A DNA stretch of 64,000 nucleotides. It comes from Vespa crabro (Eukaryota > Arthropoda > Insecta > Hymenoptera > Vespidae). Numbering within the stretch: the stretch's first letter is position 1; the number at the start of each line of letters is the position of its first letter. Made by a program: the position numbers and the translations under genes. The notes beneath the pieces were generated by a model. The model saw nothing but the letters and a program-made list of their open reading frames with translations. It did not search any database and was not told where the DNA came from. Location: positions 18,664,212 through 18,728,211 of the forward strand of contig NC_060955.1 in assembly GCF_910589235.1 (NCBI RefSeq), given 5' to 3'. Shown piece by piece: positions 51,750 to 64,000 of this stretch.

Positions 51750-53398
51750 TTATTTTATCTTTTTTACATCAGCAGCCCCATAAGATGAACTGTTACTTAT
51801 CTCAGACATTTGAATTGTTTTGTACATTAGCAGATAAACTAAAACAAAAATAAAATAAAAATTAATTATAAAACAGGTAATACATTAATGTATAGTATTT
51901 ATAATTATTAACGTAGAGGAATATTACACTTTATGTATTAATAATATATAAACTAATTTATATAAATTAGATTATATAAAATAATTTAATTACTATAAAA
52001 TTATAGATTGCTTACATAGAACAATGATGGCCAATCCAATAGAAAAGTACACAGTTGAACCAGATAAAAAGAGTTGAATAAGATAATATAACATTGGTAC
52101 TAATACTACCACGACCCAAAAAAAGGTATTGATCAAAGAATAATACCTTCTTTTTAATTTGAATATATCTGTTTTAAGAACACCACTTGTCGCAAAAAAA
52201 TCGCCAGTTTCATGAAAACTTTCCATCATTTTATCCTAATAGAAAAACAAAACAATAGCCATTTCTTTAGTTTTCTTTAACAAAATTATTATTACATAAT
52301 ATTTATATGTGAATTTAATTTAAAAATATCAAACCTTTTCTTGGTATAATTTGTGCAACCATTCAGCAGCAGCTTCATCTCCTTCTGGTACTTCTTCTAA
52401 AGGTATTCTCCTCATATACATATGACCTTCTATTTTTTTCCCTAAAAGTAGATTTGTCATGGTAGGCTTAACAGGATCACTTTCTTTAAATGCTACTTGA
52501 ATATTATATATAGCCATTGTTTTTCCTCTCATATAAGGAATGCTAGAAATAAATCCCTTTGTGCGTGGAGTTAAATGATATTTTAAGATTGGTAAATTCT
52601 TTTCTTTGGCAAATTTTTGACTGGCTTCTAACTTCTTAGATGTAACACGTGTTCCCTCTGCATATAGAAGCAGCTGAAAATTATTAAATATGTTTAGAAA
52701 GAAAAGGAACAATATCTTCACTTAAGAACTTACTTACCCATATTGAATCAGGATATTCTATTAATTCTTTAATTTGAGATCCTATCACATCTTTGTCTTT
52801 ATTCCAATTTCTTTCTAGAAAGATACTTTCTGCAAATTTCCATGCCCATCCCAATGTAGGAATGTACTGTATAGATTTCTTGGCATATGCTTTACAATTC
52901 TATAATTTTACAGATCAAATAGAATTCTCTTTTCATTACATACTGCAAATAGTTTATTACATACCCCTAATACACCTATACGATCACATGTTATCCACCC
53001 TAATAACCAATCTACTTCATAACTATGATTCATTAGAAGATATGCATGTTCGTGGCCAGAATACTTGTCAAAGTCTTTTTTATCTATGTAAAATGTAACA
53101 TCTGCTTCAGCCCACCATTCTGCCATACATACTAATTCTATAAATAAAAAATACATTTTAAATATAATTATCTTTTCAAAATGTACCTTGTAGCATTAGC
53201 TTCTAGCACCAACTTACCACTATAAAATGAATAACAAAGATAATAATTGATCTTGCGATAAAAGTACTTAGAGAAAGGTCTAATCCCAAAATATAAAATA
53301 CATTGGAAGAAATTTATTATTAAGCCAGATGTAAAAAATGTAATGGCAAGCATAAGATGTACAATTGATGATCTTTTCAATGAGGAAAGGATGCCCAT
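51750..53398 (-). CDS. 1-acyl-sn-glycerol-3-phosphate acyltransferase, AGPAT3/4/5 type
   Basis: This enzyme acylates lysophosphatidic acid at sn-2 to give phosphatidic acid at the ER. Coding exons: 53398-53218, 53137-52965, 52899-52738, 52673-52335, 52235-52016, 51838-51750. They sum to 1164 bases, 387 residues, similar to AGPAT3/4. Motif I is NHSYEVD at 97-103 (the NHx4D catalytic pair). Motif II is FLERNW at 145-150. Motif III is YAEGTR at 176-181. An N-terminal hydrophobic span and two C-terminal spans (about 300-345) flank the catalytic domain. The last four residues are KKIK, which fits a KKxx ER-retrieval signal. The last exon was found by frame across a gtaagc donor. An acceptor at 53422-53424 and a strong minus-strand donor after 54183 suggest a spliced 5' UTR. 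Confidence 0.93.
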
Positions 53399-54182
53399 TA
53401 TTGTAATTTATTATTTCTAATCTGTGCGTTTTGTAGAAGACATATACTTATCTCTCAATCTAAAACAAAATTTTTTATATACTTGGAAAATAATACATAC
53501 CTTAAATTTTTCATAAAATACATAAATTTGCATTAATCACAAATACTAAATGTTCTAACAACTATATAAATAAGTACATTTCTACTTAAGTTATTTCTAC
53601 AAGTATATTTTTTATTTTTTAACCAAAATATGATAAATATGGCATCATGGATATAGCAGGATAAGACAATACTAATTAGAAATGAAGCTATATATATTAA
53701 CTCTTTCTTTTATTCAAGTATTATATAAGATATCCCAAATTTATTACGATTAAATGATACTAGATATAGGTATTTATATAGTATTATTTCTTCAAAAACT
53801 TTAAATTGATATTAATACTTAATACGATTACAAATAAATAGAGAATGTAGAAAGTAAATAAGAAGTTTTTCAAAAGTCATAATATTATTACTTTTTTGTA
53901 ATAGATCTTATATTATTAGTATTAATATATTTTTTTGTACTATATTATTATTTTGCAAATATTTATGAAAATATAATTTGTTCTAGTATATGAAATTAGC
54001 TTATTAATAATAATATAAACTATAAAATATAAACTATAATTAATGAATAATATTTTAATTATTTTAATTCATCAATTAAATAAGAAATTATATCATTGTA
54101 TAGTACTTCATGAGAAATCATCAAACTTATATCGTACTTGATCATTTGATAATATTATCATTTATATGTTTAGTATACTTAC

Positions 54183-54370
54183 CTAATAATTTGGCATTGT
54201 TGTGAATTTTACATGCTTTATTAAAGCATTATCAAATTATTAAAGGTATGATATTCGTCGGTAATACTGCTCTAAAAAATTGCAATCAAAACAGAAATAT
54301 AAAACTATGATTACTAAGATCGAAGTTCAAACCTACAATATTCCAAAGTTCATGGAAAATGACAACATAA
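54183..54370 (-). other. Candidate noncoding first exon of the AGPAT gene
   Basis: A near-consensus minus-strand donor (attag|gtaagtat) has its last exon base at 54183. A cag acceptor lies 23 bases upstream of the AGPAT start codon (exon resuming at 53421). The 5' limit is not visible and 54370 is arbitrary. Confidence 0.45.
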
Positions 54371-55526
54371 AAAACGTTTATTAGCGCCACATCGTATTTA
54401 TGTATATATTTACTCATTAAAATTCTGATAGAAAAAAAATAGATAAAGATTAATATTGATTATAAAATTGATGATAATTGTTGATAAATTGTTGACAAAT
54501 TTATATAAATAATTTAAAGAAATAAATATTAGAGGAGAGGGGCACTGAGAACCCCTATTTGCTTTTACACTTATTTTATTTAGAAATTACCTAAAGCACA
54601 GTTTACAAAAAATACCAGATTTATACATATATGTAAATATATATATATATATATATAGAATACAATTTATTACAAATTTGAAATATTATATTCAACATTA
54701 AAATCATTGACATCAAAGAGAAATTTTTTACGTAACGATAAATAAATGAATTATATGAATATTATATATTTAGTAGCCTTCGATAGTAGTAAGTTTCTAA
54801 TTTACTGCGAAAGTTTTCATAGTAAATTTATAAGCAAAGAACGACATTTATGATTGGTTGAATAAAAGTACTAATTATTATTCTTTTGTTTTAAAATGAA
54901 TTTAGGTATAAAGGTAAATTATTTTTTTTCCATCTTGTTTTAGCGCGAAATTAAAATCAGTTAAATTTGAACAATCAAAAATTAAAGCAAAGATTTAGTA
55001 TATATACAATAATTTGATATATAATTTAGTATATATATATTTGACTAAAGTAATGATATAAATATCTTATCTTCTTTTGTTTCCTTTCATTATACTACAC
55101 TATAGAAAACCATGAAAAGTAGAATAATGAATGAAAACATAATTGAAGATATATTTTATTTTATATATTTTATTGGCCTGTATTTCTGCATTATTTAATT
55201 TAAATTATTAATTTTAGAATATATTTAATAAAAAATGATATTTTCTTTTTACAGATTCTAGATTGATATATATTGATATGTGTTTACCTTTACGCATTTA
55301 CCATATAGGAACATCAATCTCATTTTTAGGAACGCATTATAACCAGCCAATCGCTGGTCACTTTGACACGCCCTTTAAATGTTCGTTTTTTTATGAATGC
55401 AAGTAAAACAGTTAGGGATTCACTACAGTTTTGTGATTGTTATTATATTGTTCTATTTTATAGTGTTGTCGTAATTTGGTTTGCTTATTGTTTAATATAT
55501 AATTGAAAATTTTTGAACTATATATA
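54371..55526. promoter_or_regulatory. Divergent intergenic region, AGPAT (-) and cpb (+)
   Basis: No coding sequence. The last 200 bases probably hold the cpb 5' UTR, which ends with the start codon at 55527-55529. Confidence 0.5.
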
Positions 55527-56792
55527 ATGGTGAGTCATGAACATTTATTTGCTTTTAAATCTGTTGACGTACACAGAAGGTGTACAGTTTATGTTTATAA
55601 CATCATTTATTATAATATCTAACAAACTGTAATCAAATAGTTTTGTTTTGGTTGTTTTATGGATATAATTTCATCATTATATTTTATCATAACCTGCTTT
55701 GTAGAAATGTCAAGATGGCGCTCATTATTGGTGTTTCAATAATTTTTATATAATAATTTCTTAATTTTTTAATAATATTAAATTATTATTATATGTTCTA
55801 GACTGAACAACAAATGGACTGTGCTTTAGACTTAATGAGAAGATTACCTCCTCAACAAATTGAAAAGAATTTAAGTGATCTCATAGACTTAGTCCCTTCT
55901 TTATGTGAGGACTTACTTTCTTCTGTAGATCAACCTTTAAAAATAGCAAAAGATAAAGAATCAGGCAAAGACTATCTTCTTTGTGATTATAATAGAGATG
56001 GTGATTCTTATAGGTTTGTTATAAGAATTCTATCTATGATAAAAAACTAAAGATATATAATTTTTATTTAAATATAAAGTTAGAATATAATTAATCATTT
56101 TTATATTTTAGATCTCCATGGAGTAATACGTATGATCCACCTTTAGAAGATGGATCAATGCCTTCTGAAAGATTACGAAAATTAGAAATAGATGCTAATC
56201 ATGCATTTGACCAATATCGAGAACTTTATTTTGAAGGTGGCGTGTCTTCCGTTTATTTATGGGATCTTGATCACGGTTTTGCTGCAGTTATTTTAATAAA
56301 AAAGGCTGGAGATGGGTCTAAAAAAATTAAAGGTTGTTGGGATTCGATACATGTTGTTGAAGTGCAGGAAAAATCAACCGGTAGAAATGCACATTATAAA
56401 TTAACTTCAACGGCGATGTTGTGGTTACAAACAAATAAACATGGTTCGGGTACCATGAATCTAGGAGGTAGTTTAACAAGACAGGTAATGCATTTCCATA
56501 TTTTTATCAATTAGAGATTCATAAAAACATAGTATCTTTATTATGTTTATCATTTTAGGTGGAACAAGATGCACAAATAAGTGAAACATCACCTCATATT
56601 GCTAACATTGGCAGAATGGTAGAGGATATGGAAAATAAAATTCGAAATACACTTAATGAAATTTATTTTGGTAAAACTAAAGATATTGTTAACGGTCTAA
56701 GATCGGTTCAATCTTTAGCAGACCAAAGGCAACAAGCAGCATTGAGACAAGACTTGGCTGCAGCATTACAAAGGCGAAATGCTAATAACTGA
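55527..56792 (+). CDS. cpb: F-actin-capping protein subunit beta
   Basis: CapZ beta pairs with the alpha subunit to cap actin barbed ends and is also part of dynactin. Exons: 55527-55529 (ATG only), 55802-56013, 56112-56484, 56559-56792. They sum to 822 bases, 273 residues, against 272-277 usually. Nearly every segment is family-diagnostic: DCALDLMRRLPPQQIEKNL, DYNRDGDSYRSPWSNTYDPP, YFEGGVSSVYLWDLDHGFA, TMNLGGSLTRQ, and SPHIANIGRMVEDMENKIR with NEIYFGKTKDIVNGLRS. The C-terminal tentacle ends in a Gln/Ala/Arg-rich helix. The start codon alone forms the coding part of exon 1, followed at once by gtgagt. An AATAAA at 57043-57048 is a likely polyadenylation signal. Confidence 0.98.
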
Positions 56793-57059
56793 TTACAAGG
56801 ACAAGAAAGCTTTGATTATAATTGTGATTAGGAAAAGCAAAACAATTTAAATCACACATACACAAATTCATGGCAACACTGTTATTTCTACACTAGGTGA
56901 AAAAATGCAAAGGATTTATTCTGGGGCATTTTTAGTTGTATATTAATTTCTTGTTTATTCTTAACTATAATTTTACTTTGTTCAGCATGTTTTGCATTCA
57001 ACATTTTAGTCAGTTACTAGTAGATTTAGATGTATATCTATAAATAAAACAGAATTTGT

Positions 57060-60000
57060 TACTAAAAAATGTTTTAGTATAACACACTGTTCTTGCTTTC
57101 ATTCAACCTTTTGAAAAACAAGAATTGCCTTAAATGGCTTAATTCATGCCTTTGTATTAATATTGTTAAATTACACACTAATTTCCCAGATGGCAAAATA
57201 TGCAAGGATATTTTGTTATATAATTAAAATGTAGTAATTCTTTTTATGAAGAGAAATTTATTCTATTTGAACTGATTTTTATTCAGTACCTATATTTTGC
57301 ATGAGTATAATAGCAATGTATTAATAATCTTTTGATACAGTATGTTACATCTGCTTGATTATTCATATACTTATGCAAGTAAATGATCATAATTGCACTT
57401 GCATAAAATAATCATTCAGGTATGTGAAGCATACTGATGCTATGTTCCATGTGTATTGTTATCTGGGTTGGTGTACTTACAAAGATCATATTCTAGTTGA
57501 ATATAAGAAACTCTAGTACATATTTTGCATTTACTTTATTTTTTGTCTCTTAAATATAAAATTAGTATTATTTTCACCAAATCAGTGATAATTTTTATTT
57601 TATTATCTTCATTTTTTTGACATATATACAAATAGATATCATTTTGGAAAAATAAATAAGATCTTTAGTACTTCTCTATGTGAAAAATAATAGCAATTAG
57701 AAAAATGATAACAAAATTATAATGCAATGGAAAGCAGACAAATGCTTGTGACGGAGTTTATATATTTAAATATATTACATTTAGATTAAAATTGTCTATT
57801 AAATGATTTGCATTTTGTGCTAAAATTAAAAATTATATATTATTGGAATTGATGATTTAAATATCTTTAGCATTTGATGATCTAATAATTTGGAAAATAT
57901 ACGATATATGAATATAAATTAAATAGAAATATAAAAAAGTCTACATAATTATGTACTAACATTTTTTAACTTTTGCAACTTTTGTATATTTTGAAGTATC
58001 ACTGATTTTGGTTATATCGTGTGAAACCTTATTAAACAAATGAAATGAATTAATAAACTGCAGGTTTTGAATGGGCAAGCTGGAGTTTTAAATTTAATTA
58101 CATGCAAGGTATACATAACTTATGTACATTAAGTAGTTAAGTAAATAATTGCAAAATTTATATCATTTAAAATAAAAATGCTAGACAATTAAATCAGTAT
58201 TTGTACTGATAATAGTATGTTTTATCTTTTATACATCTAATATGACAATGGAATTAATATTATATTTCTATGCTAAAACTCTTAATTTTCAAACAGCAAA
58301 TATATTTTCTCTTCCTTGAGCGATAATAAAATATTATAATTGTTGAATAATGTACGAGGAATTAATAACACAGATTTTTAAGTGAAAAAGCTTCATTTGG
58401 AAAATACAGTTAGTTTGATACAGCCAGGCTATTTCTTCGTTAACTGCATGGTACTTCATTGAAATCATAGTTCTATTCTTAAAATTTTTATAAAGGCTAG
58501 AAGTTTGTATATTTTTATATTGCCAAATTTATTATATTATAAGGACATCATATTACCCACATGCAATCAACATTTGCTAGGACATTATTAATAAAATAGT
58601 ATAATTCATTGAACTTCATGAATTAATTTCAGAAAGTTCTTGTTATGAAGTTATATGATAGCAAACATACTTGATGAATAGTAACTTCATTATTAAGCAT
58701 TTGATTAATACCTTCTTTAAAAGAAAATTTCTTTAAATACATTTACTATATTCTGAAATTCCAATGTAGCAGTATTTCTATGGAATTTATGATCTTTAAT
58801 AATATAGATTATATATAGTATTTTTATCACGTATATGACTAATCATTTATTAATGCAAATACTAAATACATATACTATAATAAAACAGTCTGATTCCACA
58901 CATTATCACAAGTAATACAGATCAAATAATTAATTAAGAAAAAAGGATAAATATACAAAAGAAATGAAACGGCAAAAAATTTCGTTATTTTTTCGTATCT
59001 TCGCGCGTAATCGCCTTAGTATTAAAGTTAAGTTATTAATAATTCCTCAGTCTTTATTCATGCTTACAGAATATACGTGTTACAGGTAAGAAGGCCATTA
59101 TTCCTATAATCGCTAACAAAGTCTTGAAATTTAAAGATGATTCGATGGTATGTATGTATACATATACTATTTGTATTATAATATAAAGGATACTTTCTTT
59201 TTTTTAAGAAACAAAAAATTTCAAAGAATATACGAAAATAAACTAAGAACTAAACTTACCTGATCTTTGGACTAATATTTAATAACTAATATCTGTTTAT
59301 TTATTAACTAAAATTGTATGCGAGATTTGTTACTTCTCCTCTATTAAAATAAGTTAATATGACTCATGACTTCAGTTGTTTTGTATATAAGAACGAATTA
59401 GAAAAAAAATTATTGTAAATATTTTTCTAACCTTTACATATTTTTTTTTATCTATAATAAAATTACAAGCTATAACATCAAAAATGTTGTAATACAAGTA
59501 AACATATTTTTCAAGAATTTATTATGTATTATCTCATTATGGAAAATTTTGGAAACCAAACTTCCCTTGACTCATGTCAGTAAAGGAAGAAAATAATTTT
59601 TATTATTCTTGTTAGGTATTTGTAATACACAACAAAAAATTCTTCGGGTTACTTCAAATGTTATATACGTAACATTATACCATTAACATTTAGAAAATAC
59701 AAAATAATGGTTACAAAATGAATTTAAATCTGGAATATTGCTTGTAGCGTCTATTCATAGCAATGACACATTATTTTCTCATATTGCAATTTATAATGCA
59801 TATTACTCAATTATTGTTCCACAATGTTCATTGATCTTAAACAGAGTGGTACTAAATGGCACTTTTTATAAATAATAATTAGACTTGTTAAAATAATTTC
59901 TTTTACACTGTGATGATGTGGCAAGATTCAAATCTGTAGTTCTTTAATACATTATATCTCCATGTTTCATGACAATACCCTTTCAAAAAAGTAAACAGAT

Positions 60001-62858
60001 ATATTTGTCTCAGAGTATTCAAACATTCTTTAATAGAGTTCATTATCAAATTCGTTTTATCAAAACGTTAAGAGACTCCGGCAAAATGTACTAATCTACT
60101 AAAATAAGGCATATTTGTGTTAAACGCACCATTTATTTCTATTTAACTTTCAAATTTTTTCTTGTCTTGCTATTGCACTGCCACCACAGAGAATAATTTC
60201 CTCCAAAAACATAAAATATGTAGTTGTAATAATAAATCAAATATATTATCTTTTTTATTTTTTTTTTGAAGTAGCATATATGTTTTTTATATTTCTTCCT
60301 TTAATCCAGTACCACTTTTATATAATTAGCATTTTTTCTGTTATTTAATATAGGTTCTCATTGCATTACAAGTAATATGATAACCTCTGTATTCTAAAAA
60401 GGATGACAGTGCACATATTTTTATTTCTTATTTCTTTATAATAATAAGAAATCAAATGTTTCATGTAAAGTAGTTATATAACTATTTGAGCTTAAAAAAG
60501 ATTATGTCTCATTGTCAATTCTAAGATTATGTTTATAATATCATTTAAATGTATTAAATGTTGCACAATGAAATATTATTATAATGTGTATTTTCTTTCA
60601 TATTATTTATTTGGTGTCACCTTTTATCAAAACTAATAATTATAAAGAAAAAACTGTTATTTTGTAAAGTTTATTAATCTTATCAGAATGTATATAAATT
60701 AAAATTCAAAATGGCTACTTCTTGTGAAGAGTGTTAATTATATCTTTAGTAATACAATTATAATGTTATTCAAAATACCTAATACATAAGATTATTGAAA
60801 CTTTAGCATTTACATTCTTAAGATGACACCAGAACTTGTTCTTAAAAAAAGAAAATTAAATATCCATAAAAAATGTGATTGCTCAAATTTTAACATAAAA
60901 GAACTTGAGCTTTATTTTTCTCTTAGAGATCTATCTCATATTTGCTATTAGGCATTCGCGCACTTTGTTTATGTCACACGACATCATTATGTTTTCCTCC
61001 ATTCTTCTGCCACTGTCCATAACAAAGCACATTTAAAGAATATGAACCTGGTCCAACATAGCACATTTGGAATACAGAGATGACGATTTATTTCATATTA
61101 ATATTAGATACTTCTGCTCATTTAGATTATAATAGATAAGTGTTAGGTTGTTCACTGTGCAATGAACCAAAGTTCTCAAGGAAGGCATATCTTCAGAAAT
61201 TTTGATTACTTATGTATTCTACAAAGATGTCAATCGTGAATGCTCTCATCATTGATAAAATGACATTAGCTAGTTTATTTGTAATATTTTGTTGAGAGTT
61301 CATATAACACGTATTAATATCTTTATAGTAGTGTCTCAATATCATGCTGGTATATAGTACTTTGGTAAGATGATGTTTGTTAACAAAAAGATATGACAAA
61401 CGAAGATCTTAAAGGAATAGTAATGATAATCAAATAACAGGAATTATTGAAATAAAAACATGTTTTTAGGATTTAGTATGACCATATGTGAGAGGTAGGG
61501 GCACACAACATACCTTCCCATAAAAGCTCTGGTTATGGTCTTGTATCAATTTCTATTTTCATTGTATATTAATCTACATTTTCAGACTGTATTTTCTGGA
61601 ACAATTTTTTATATAAATACGATCGTACAGAATAATACAAAGGAGAAAATAGGGCAAGTTGAGTACATAACATAGAAACGAAGTATAAATAATTCGAATG
61701 TTTAATGAAAAAGAATACTAAGTACAGAAAGAAATATTTCAAAAATTGTCATTTATTATGATAAAGGCAATAATTGGAATAATAAATATAAATATGCTAC
61801 GCATGACAAAATATTAATCATGTTACTTTGTAATTAAAAAATATCAACAACATGATTTCATGTTGGTGAAATTAAAATTTGTCATGATATTTCACTGAGA
61901 GTTACCTTTACTAGACAACTTATATGATATAACAGTCATATGATTTATATAGTAAAAAATGTTTCTTGAAAGAAGTACTATCATATGTTACAAGAACATA
62001 TTGTAAATAGTTTAGGCAAATTGTAAAAAAATGAGATTATCTTTTGTATTACTATGAACTTATTTTTTTTAGACTTTTTTAAAAACTTATTCTTTGCCTT
62101 TTAAATAATACTTGTACAACTAGAAATTATGCATTTATAATTTATAAAAGCATTCTGTAAGCATTCTGTGCTTATAAAGCTTGTGTGTAAAGTTATAAGT
62201 TATTTCTATAGCCATTGTTAACAATATGCAGATTATCTACATAATTGCATCATATGCCAGTTTTAATCTATAAAATTATATAACAATAATTAAAAGATGC
62301 TAAGTATTATTAATACATGAAAATTTATCGAATTCATATGAAAAATTGTTCCGCACTATAGAATGCATCTCAACCTTGGTCTTCAACAGCAATACGTGTC
62401 TATTTACTTTATATGTATATTAAGTTAGAAAGCTTTTGTGGTTTTTACATAAATTGTTTCCACACATTGAATACTGAAGTCTCCAAAAAAAAATCGAGGA
62501 TGTGTAAAGGCTTTTTTCAATTTTTATTTCTTAATCAACTCTTTGTTGAAAAGTTGTATCTTTTGTATAACAAACAACGTATGTGTGTGCCTGTGTATGT
62601 ATGCAATTGTATATGTCTAAAACTGGGTATTGCGAATTCCATGAACCCAATTCTTCTTGTCTTACATTGCTTAGAAACTTTAGCATGTGTTTTATTTTGA
62701 ATATTAGTAAGTAGATGTTACTTTGATAAAAAGATGTTTTTGTCCGCTGCTGAACTGCTGTTGGTTGGAACTGTGGACTTAAGTTTTTTTTTACCAATGA
62801 TAAGGTGTCGATTGGCTAAGCGGATAGTTTGGTTGTGTACGATTAAAACTGAACACAA
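57060..62858. other. Long noncoding stretch between cpb (+) and eIF5A (-)
   Basis: About 5.8 kb of AT-rich DNA between convergent genes. I found no exon with a protein-like frame on either strand and little simple repeat. The composition is unlike the microsatellite-rich left end. It may be long alternative 3' UTR of either gene, a noncoding RNA, or plain intergenic DNA. The small ORF at 62413-62700 shows no family feature. Confidence 0.5.
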
Positions 62859-63893
62859 TTATTTGTCGAGGGCAGTGTTGGTTTTGATGGCGATTACCAC
62901 CTCTTCGCCACAAGCTTTTAATACAGTGCACTGAAAAAATATAATAAAACAGCATAATCAATATATATTATTAATATTTGTTTCATTAAACAAATCAGGA
63001 ATATAACTATATAAATTAAAGATTAATTACAATATTTTGTATGGCTGATTGTACAAATCCATATTTATAAGTTACAAGTTACTCTCACTATATTTCATTA
63101 CCCAAATATACATAACATTAAAGAGGTTTTTTAAATAAACTTTTTATATTATTCTCTTTGTAATTGCGCATAACAAAAAATATATGGGCTAAAAAAATAA
63201 ATAAATCATTAATTATTAAACGTAAAAGTACTTACAAGTAATTCTTTTCCAGCCTCAAAATCAGCACGTAATTGAGCTCCTAATTCACCATCTGGTATTT
63301 TAAGATCTTCACGAAGATCTCCATTATCAGCCATCAGACATAAATAGCCATCGTCAGATATATCTGTCAGCTAAATTCAGAGGTACACACAGGATTGTTA
63401 TTATTAATATATATATTAGAACAATTTATAATAATCGTAATATAGAATAATATTTGAATAGAGCATTACAGAATGTTTTAATAACTCTGTATTTAGTTCC
63501 AATTAAAATCATTGCACAATTTTATAAATCAATGAGAATGAAACACATAATAATTGTAAAACAATAATGATCAAATTATGAGAATAAAAATTACTATTAT
63601 TATAATTAAAATTTTACCTGGTAATCTTCTCGCTTAACAAACGGCACATCCATATTATGTGTAGAAGGGCAAATATCTTCATATTTCTTTGAGGTAAATA
63701 TGTCAATACCTACAAGGTGAACCTTGGCATGACCATGTTTTCCAGTCTTGGAAGTTGACATTTCAACAATTTTGCAGGGTCGAGATTTTAACATGACAAA
63801 ACCATTTTTACGCAGTGCAGAACATTGCATGGGATATGTTACTGATGCTCCAGAGTCACCAGTCTCAAAGTGAGTATCCTCAATGTCTGCCAT
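62859..63893 (-). CDS. eIF5A: Translation factor eIF5A (hypusine-containing)
   Basis: eIF5A relieves ribosome stalling, notably at polyproline, and needs hypusine made by deoxyhypusine synthase and hydroxylase. Exons: 63893-63618, 63370-63236, 62930-62859. They sum to 483 bases, 160 residues, as in other insects. The hypusine loop STSKTGKHGHAK is intact, with the modified lysine at position 52. The SH3-like N domain (QCSALRKNGFVMLK) and the OB-fold C domain (GYLCLMADNGDLREDLKIPDGELG) are complete. The end is CTVLKACGEEVVIAIKT then NTALDK. A cag/tag-type acceptor about 15-20 bases upstream of the ATG suggests an intron in the 5' UTR. The promoter is beyond or near the right edge. Confidence 0.98.
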
Positions 63894-64000
63894 TATAGAT
63901 TGTGTAGGTCTATTAGTGAAATAAAAATTTCTTTGTTTTAATATTATTAAACAATATTATTAATTACATGTCAAATGTTTCTTAAAATTAAACTTCTTTG

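Noticed and set aside
62413..62700. 95-codon plus-strand ORF upstream of the eIF5A 3' end
   Set aside because: It is not low complexity, but it has no recognisable domain or splice partners and probably overlaps the eIF5A 3' UTR in antisense.

Overview
This is insect nuclear DNA: strongly AT-rich, full of microsatellites, with compact multi-exon genes whose short introns are mostly GT-AG. An R&R-type cuticle protein, an insect odorant-binding protein, a Toll receptor and a Lerp-type lysosomal enzyme receptor mark it as an insect. A hymenopteran (bee, wasp or ant) is my best guess from base composition and repeat style, but nothing in the window proves the order. Gene models were built by joining exons by hand at splice sites that keep the frame. 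For every complete model the exon lengths sum to a whole number of codons.

Layout. 1-8900: repeat-rich DNA holding the first two coding exons of Snap25 (-), which runs off the left edge, and a perfect GATA array of about 1.2 kb. 9665-11275: an intronless NXF-family mRNA export factor (+). 11944-15107: Nsf (+). 17741-34357: Lerp (-), whose 12.4 kb intron contains a complete Toll gene (+; 5' exon near 20915-21190, CDS 26199-30059). 34959-39132: Tti1 (+). 40123-45469: EMC1 (-). 46222-47984: IST1 (+). 48394-49576: an Obp59a-like odorant-binding protein (-). 50149-51450: an R&R cuticular protein (+). 51750-53398: an AGPAT acyltransferase (-). 55527-56792: capping protein beta (+). 56793-62858: about 6 kb without recognisable coding sequence. 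62859-63893: eIF5A (-).

From Nsf to eIF5A, ten consecutive host genes alternate strand strictly (+-+-+-+-+-) if the nested Toll gene is ignored, so the region is a chain of head-to-head and tail-to-tail pairs. Several products act in membrane traffic: SNAP-25 (t-SNARE), NSF (SNARE-disassembly ATPase), Lerp (lysosomal enzyme sorting) and IST1 (ESCRT-III). EMC1 and AGPAT act at the ER. Most genes are conserved housekeeping genes. I did not find a clear undescribed multi-gene system. The points most worth a second look are the Toll-in-Lerp nesting, the Snap25/Nsf neighbourhood, the GATA array, the intronless NXF gene, the Asn-rich odorant-binding protein and a well-formed upstream ORF before EMC1.
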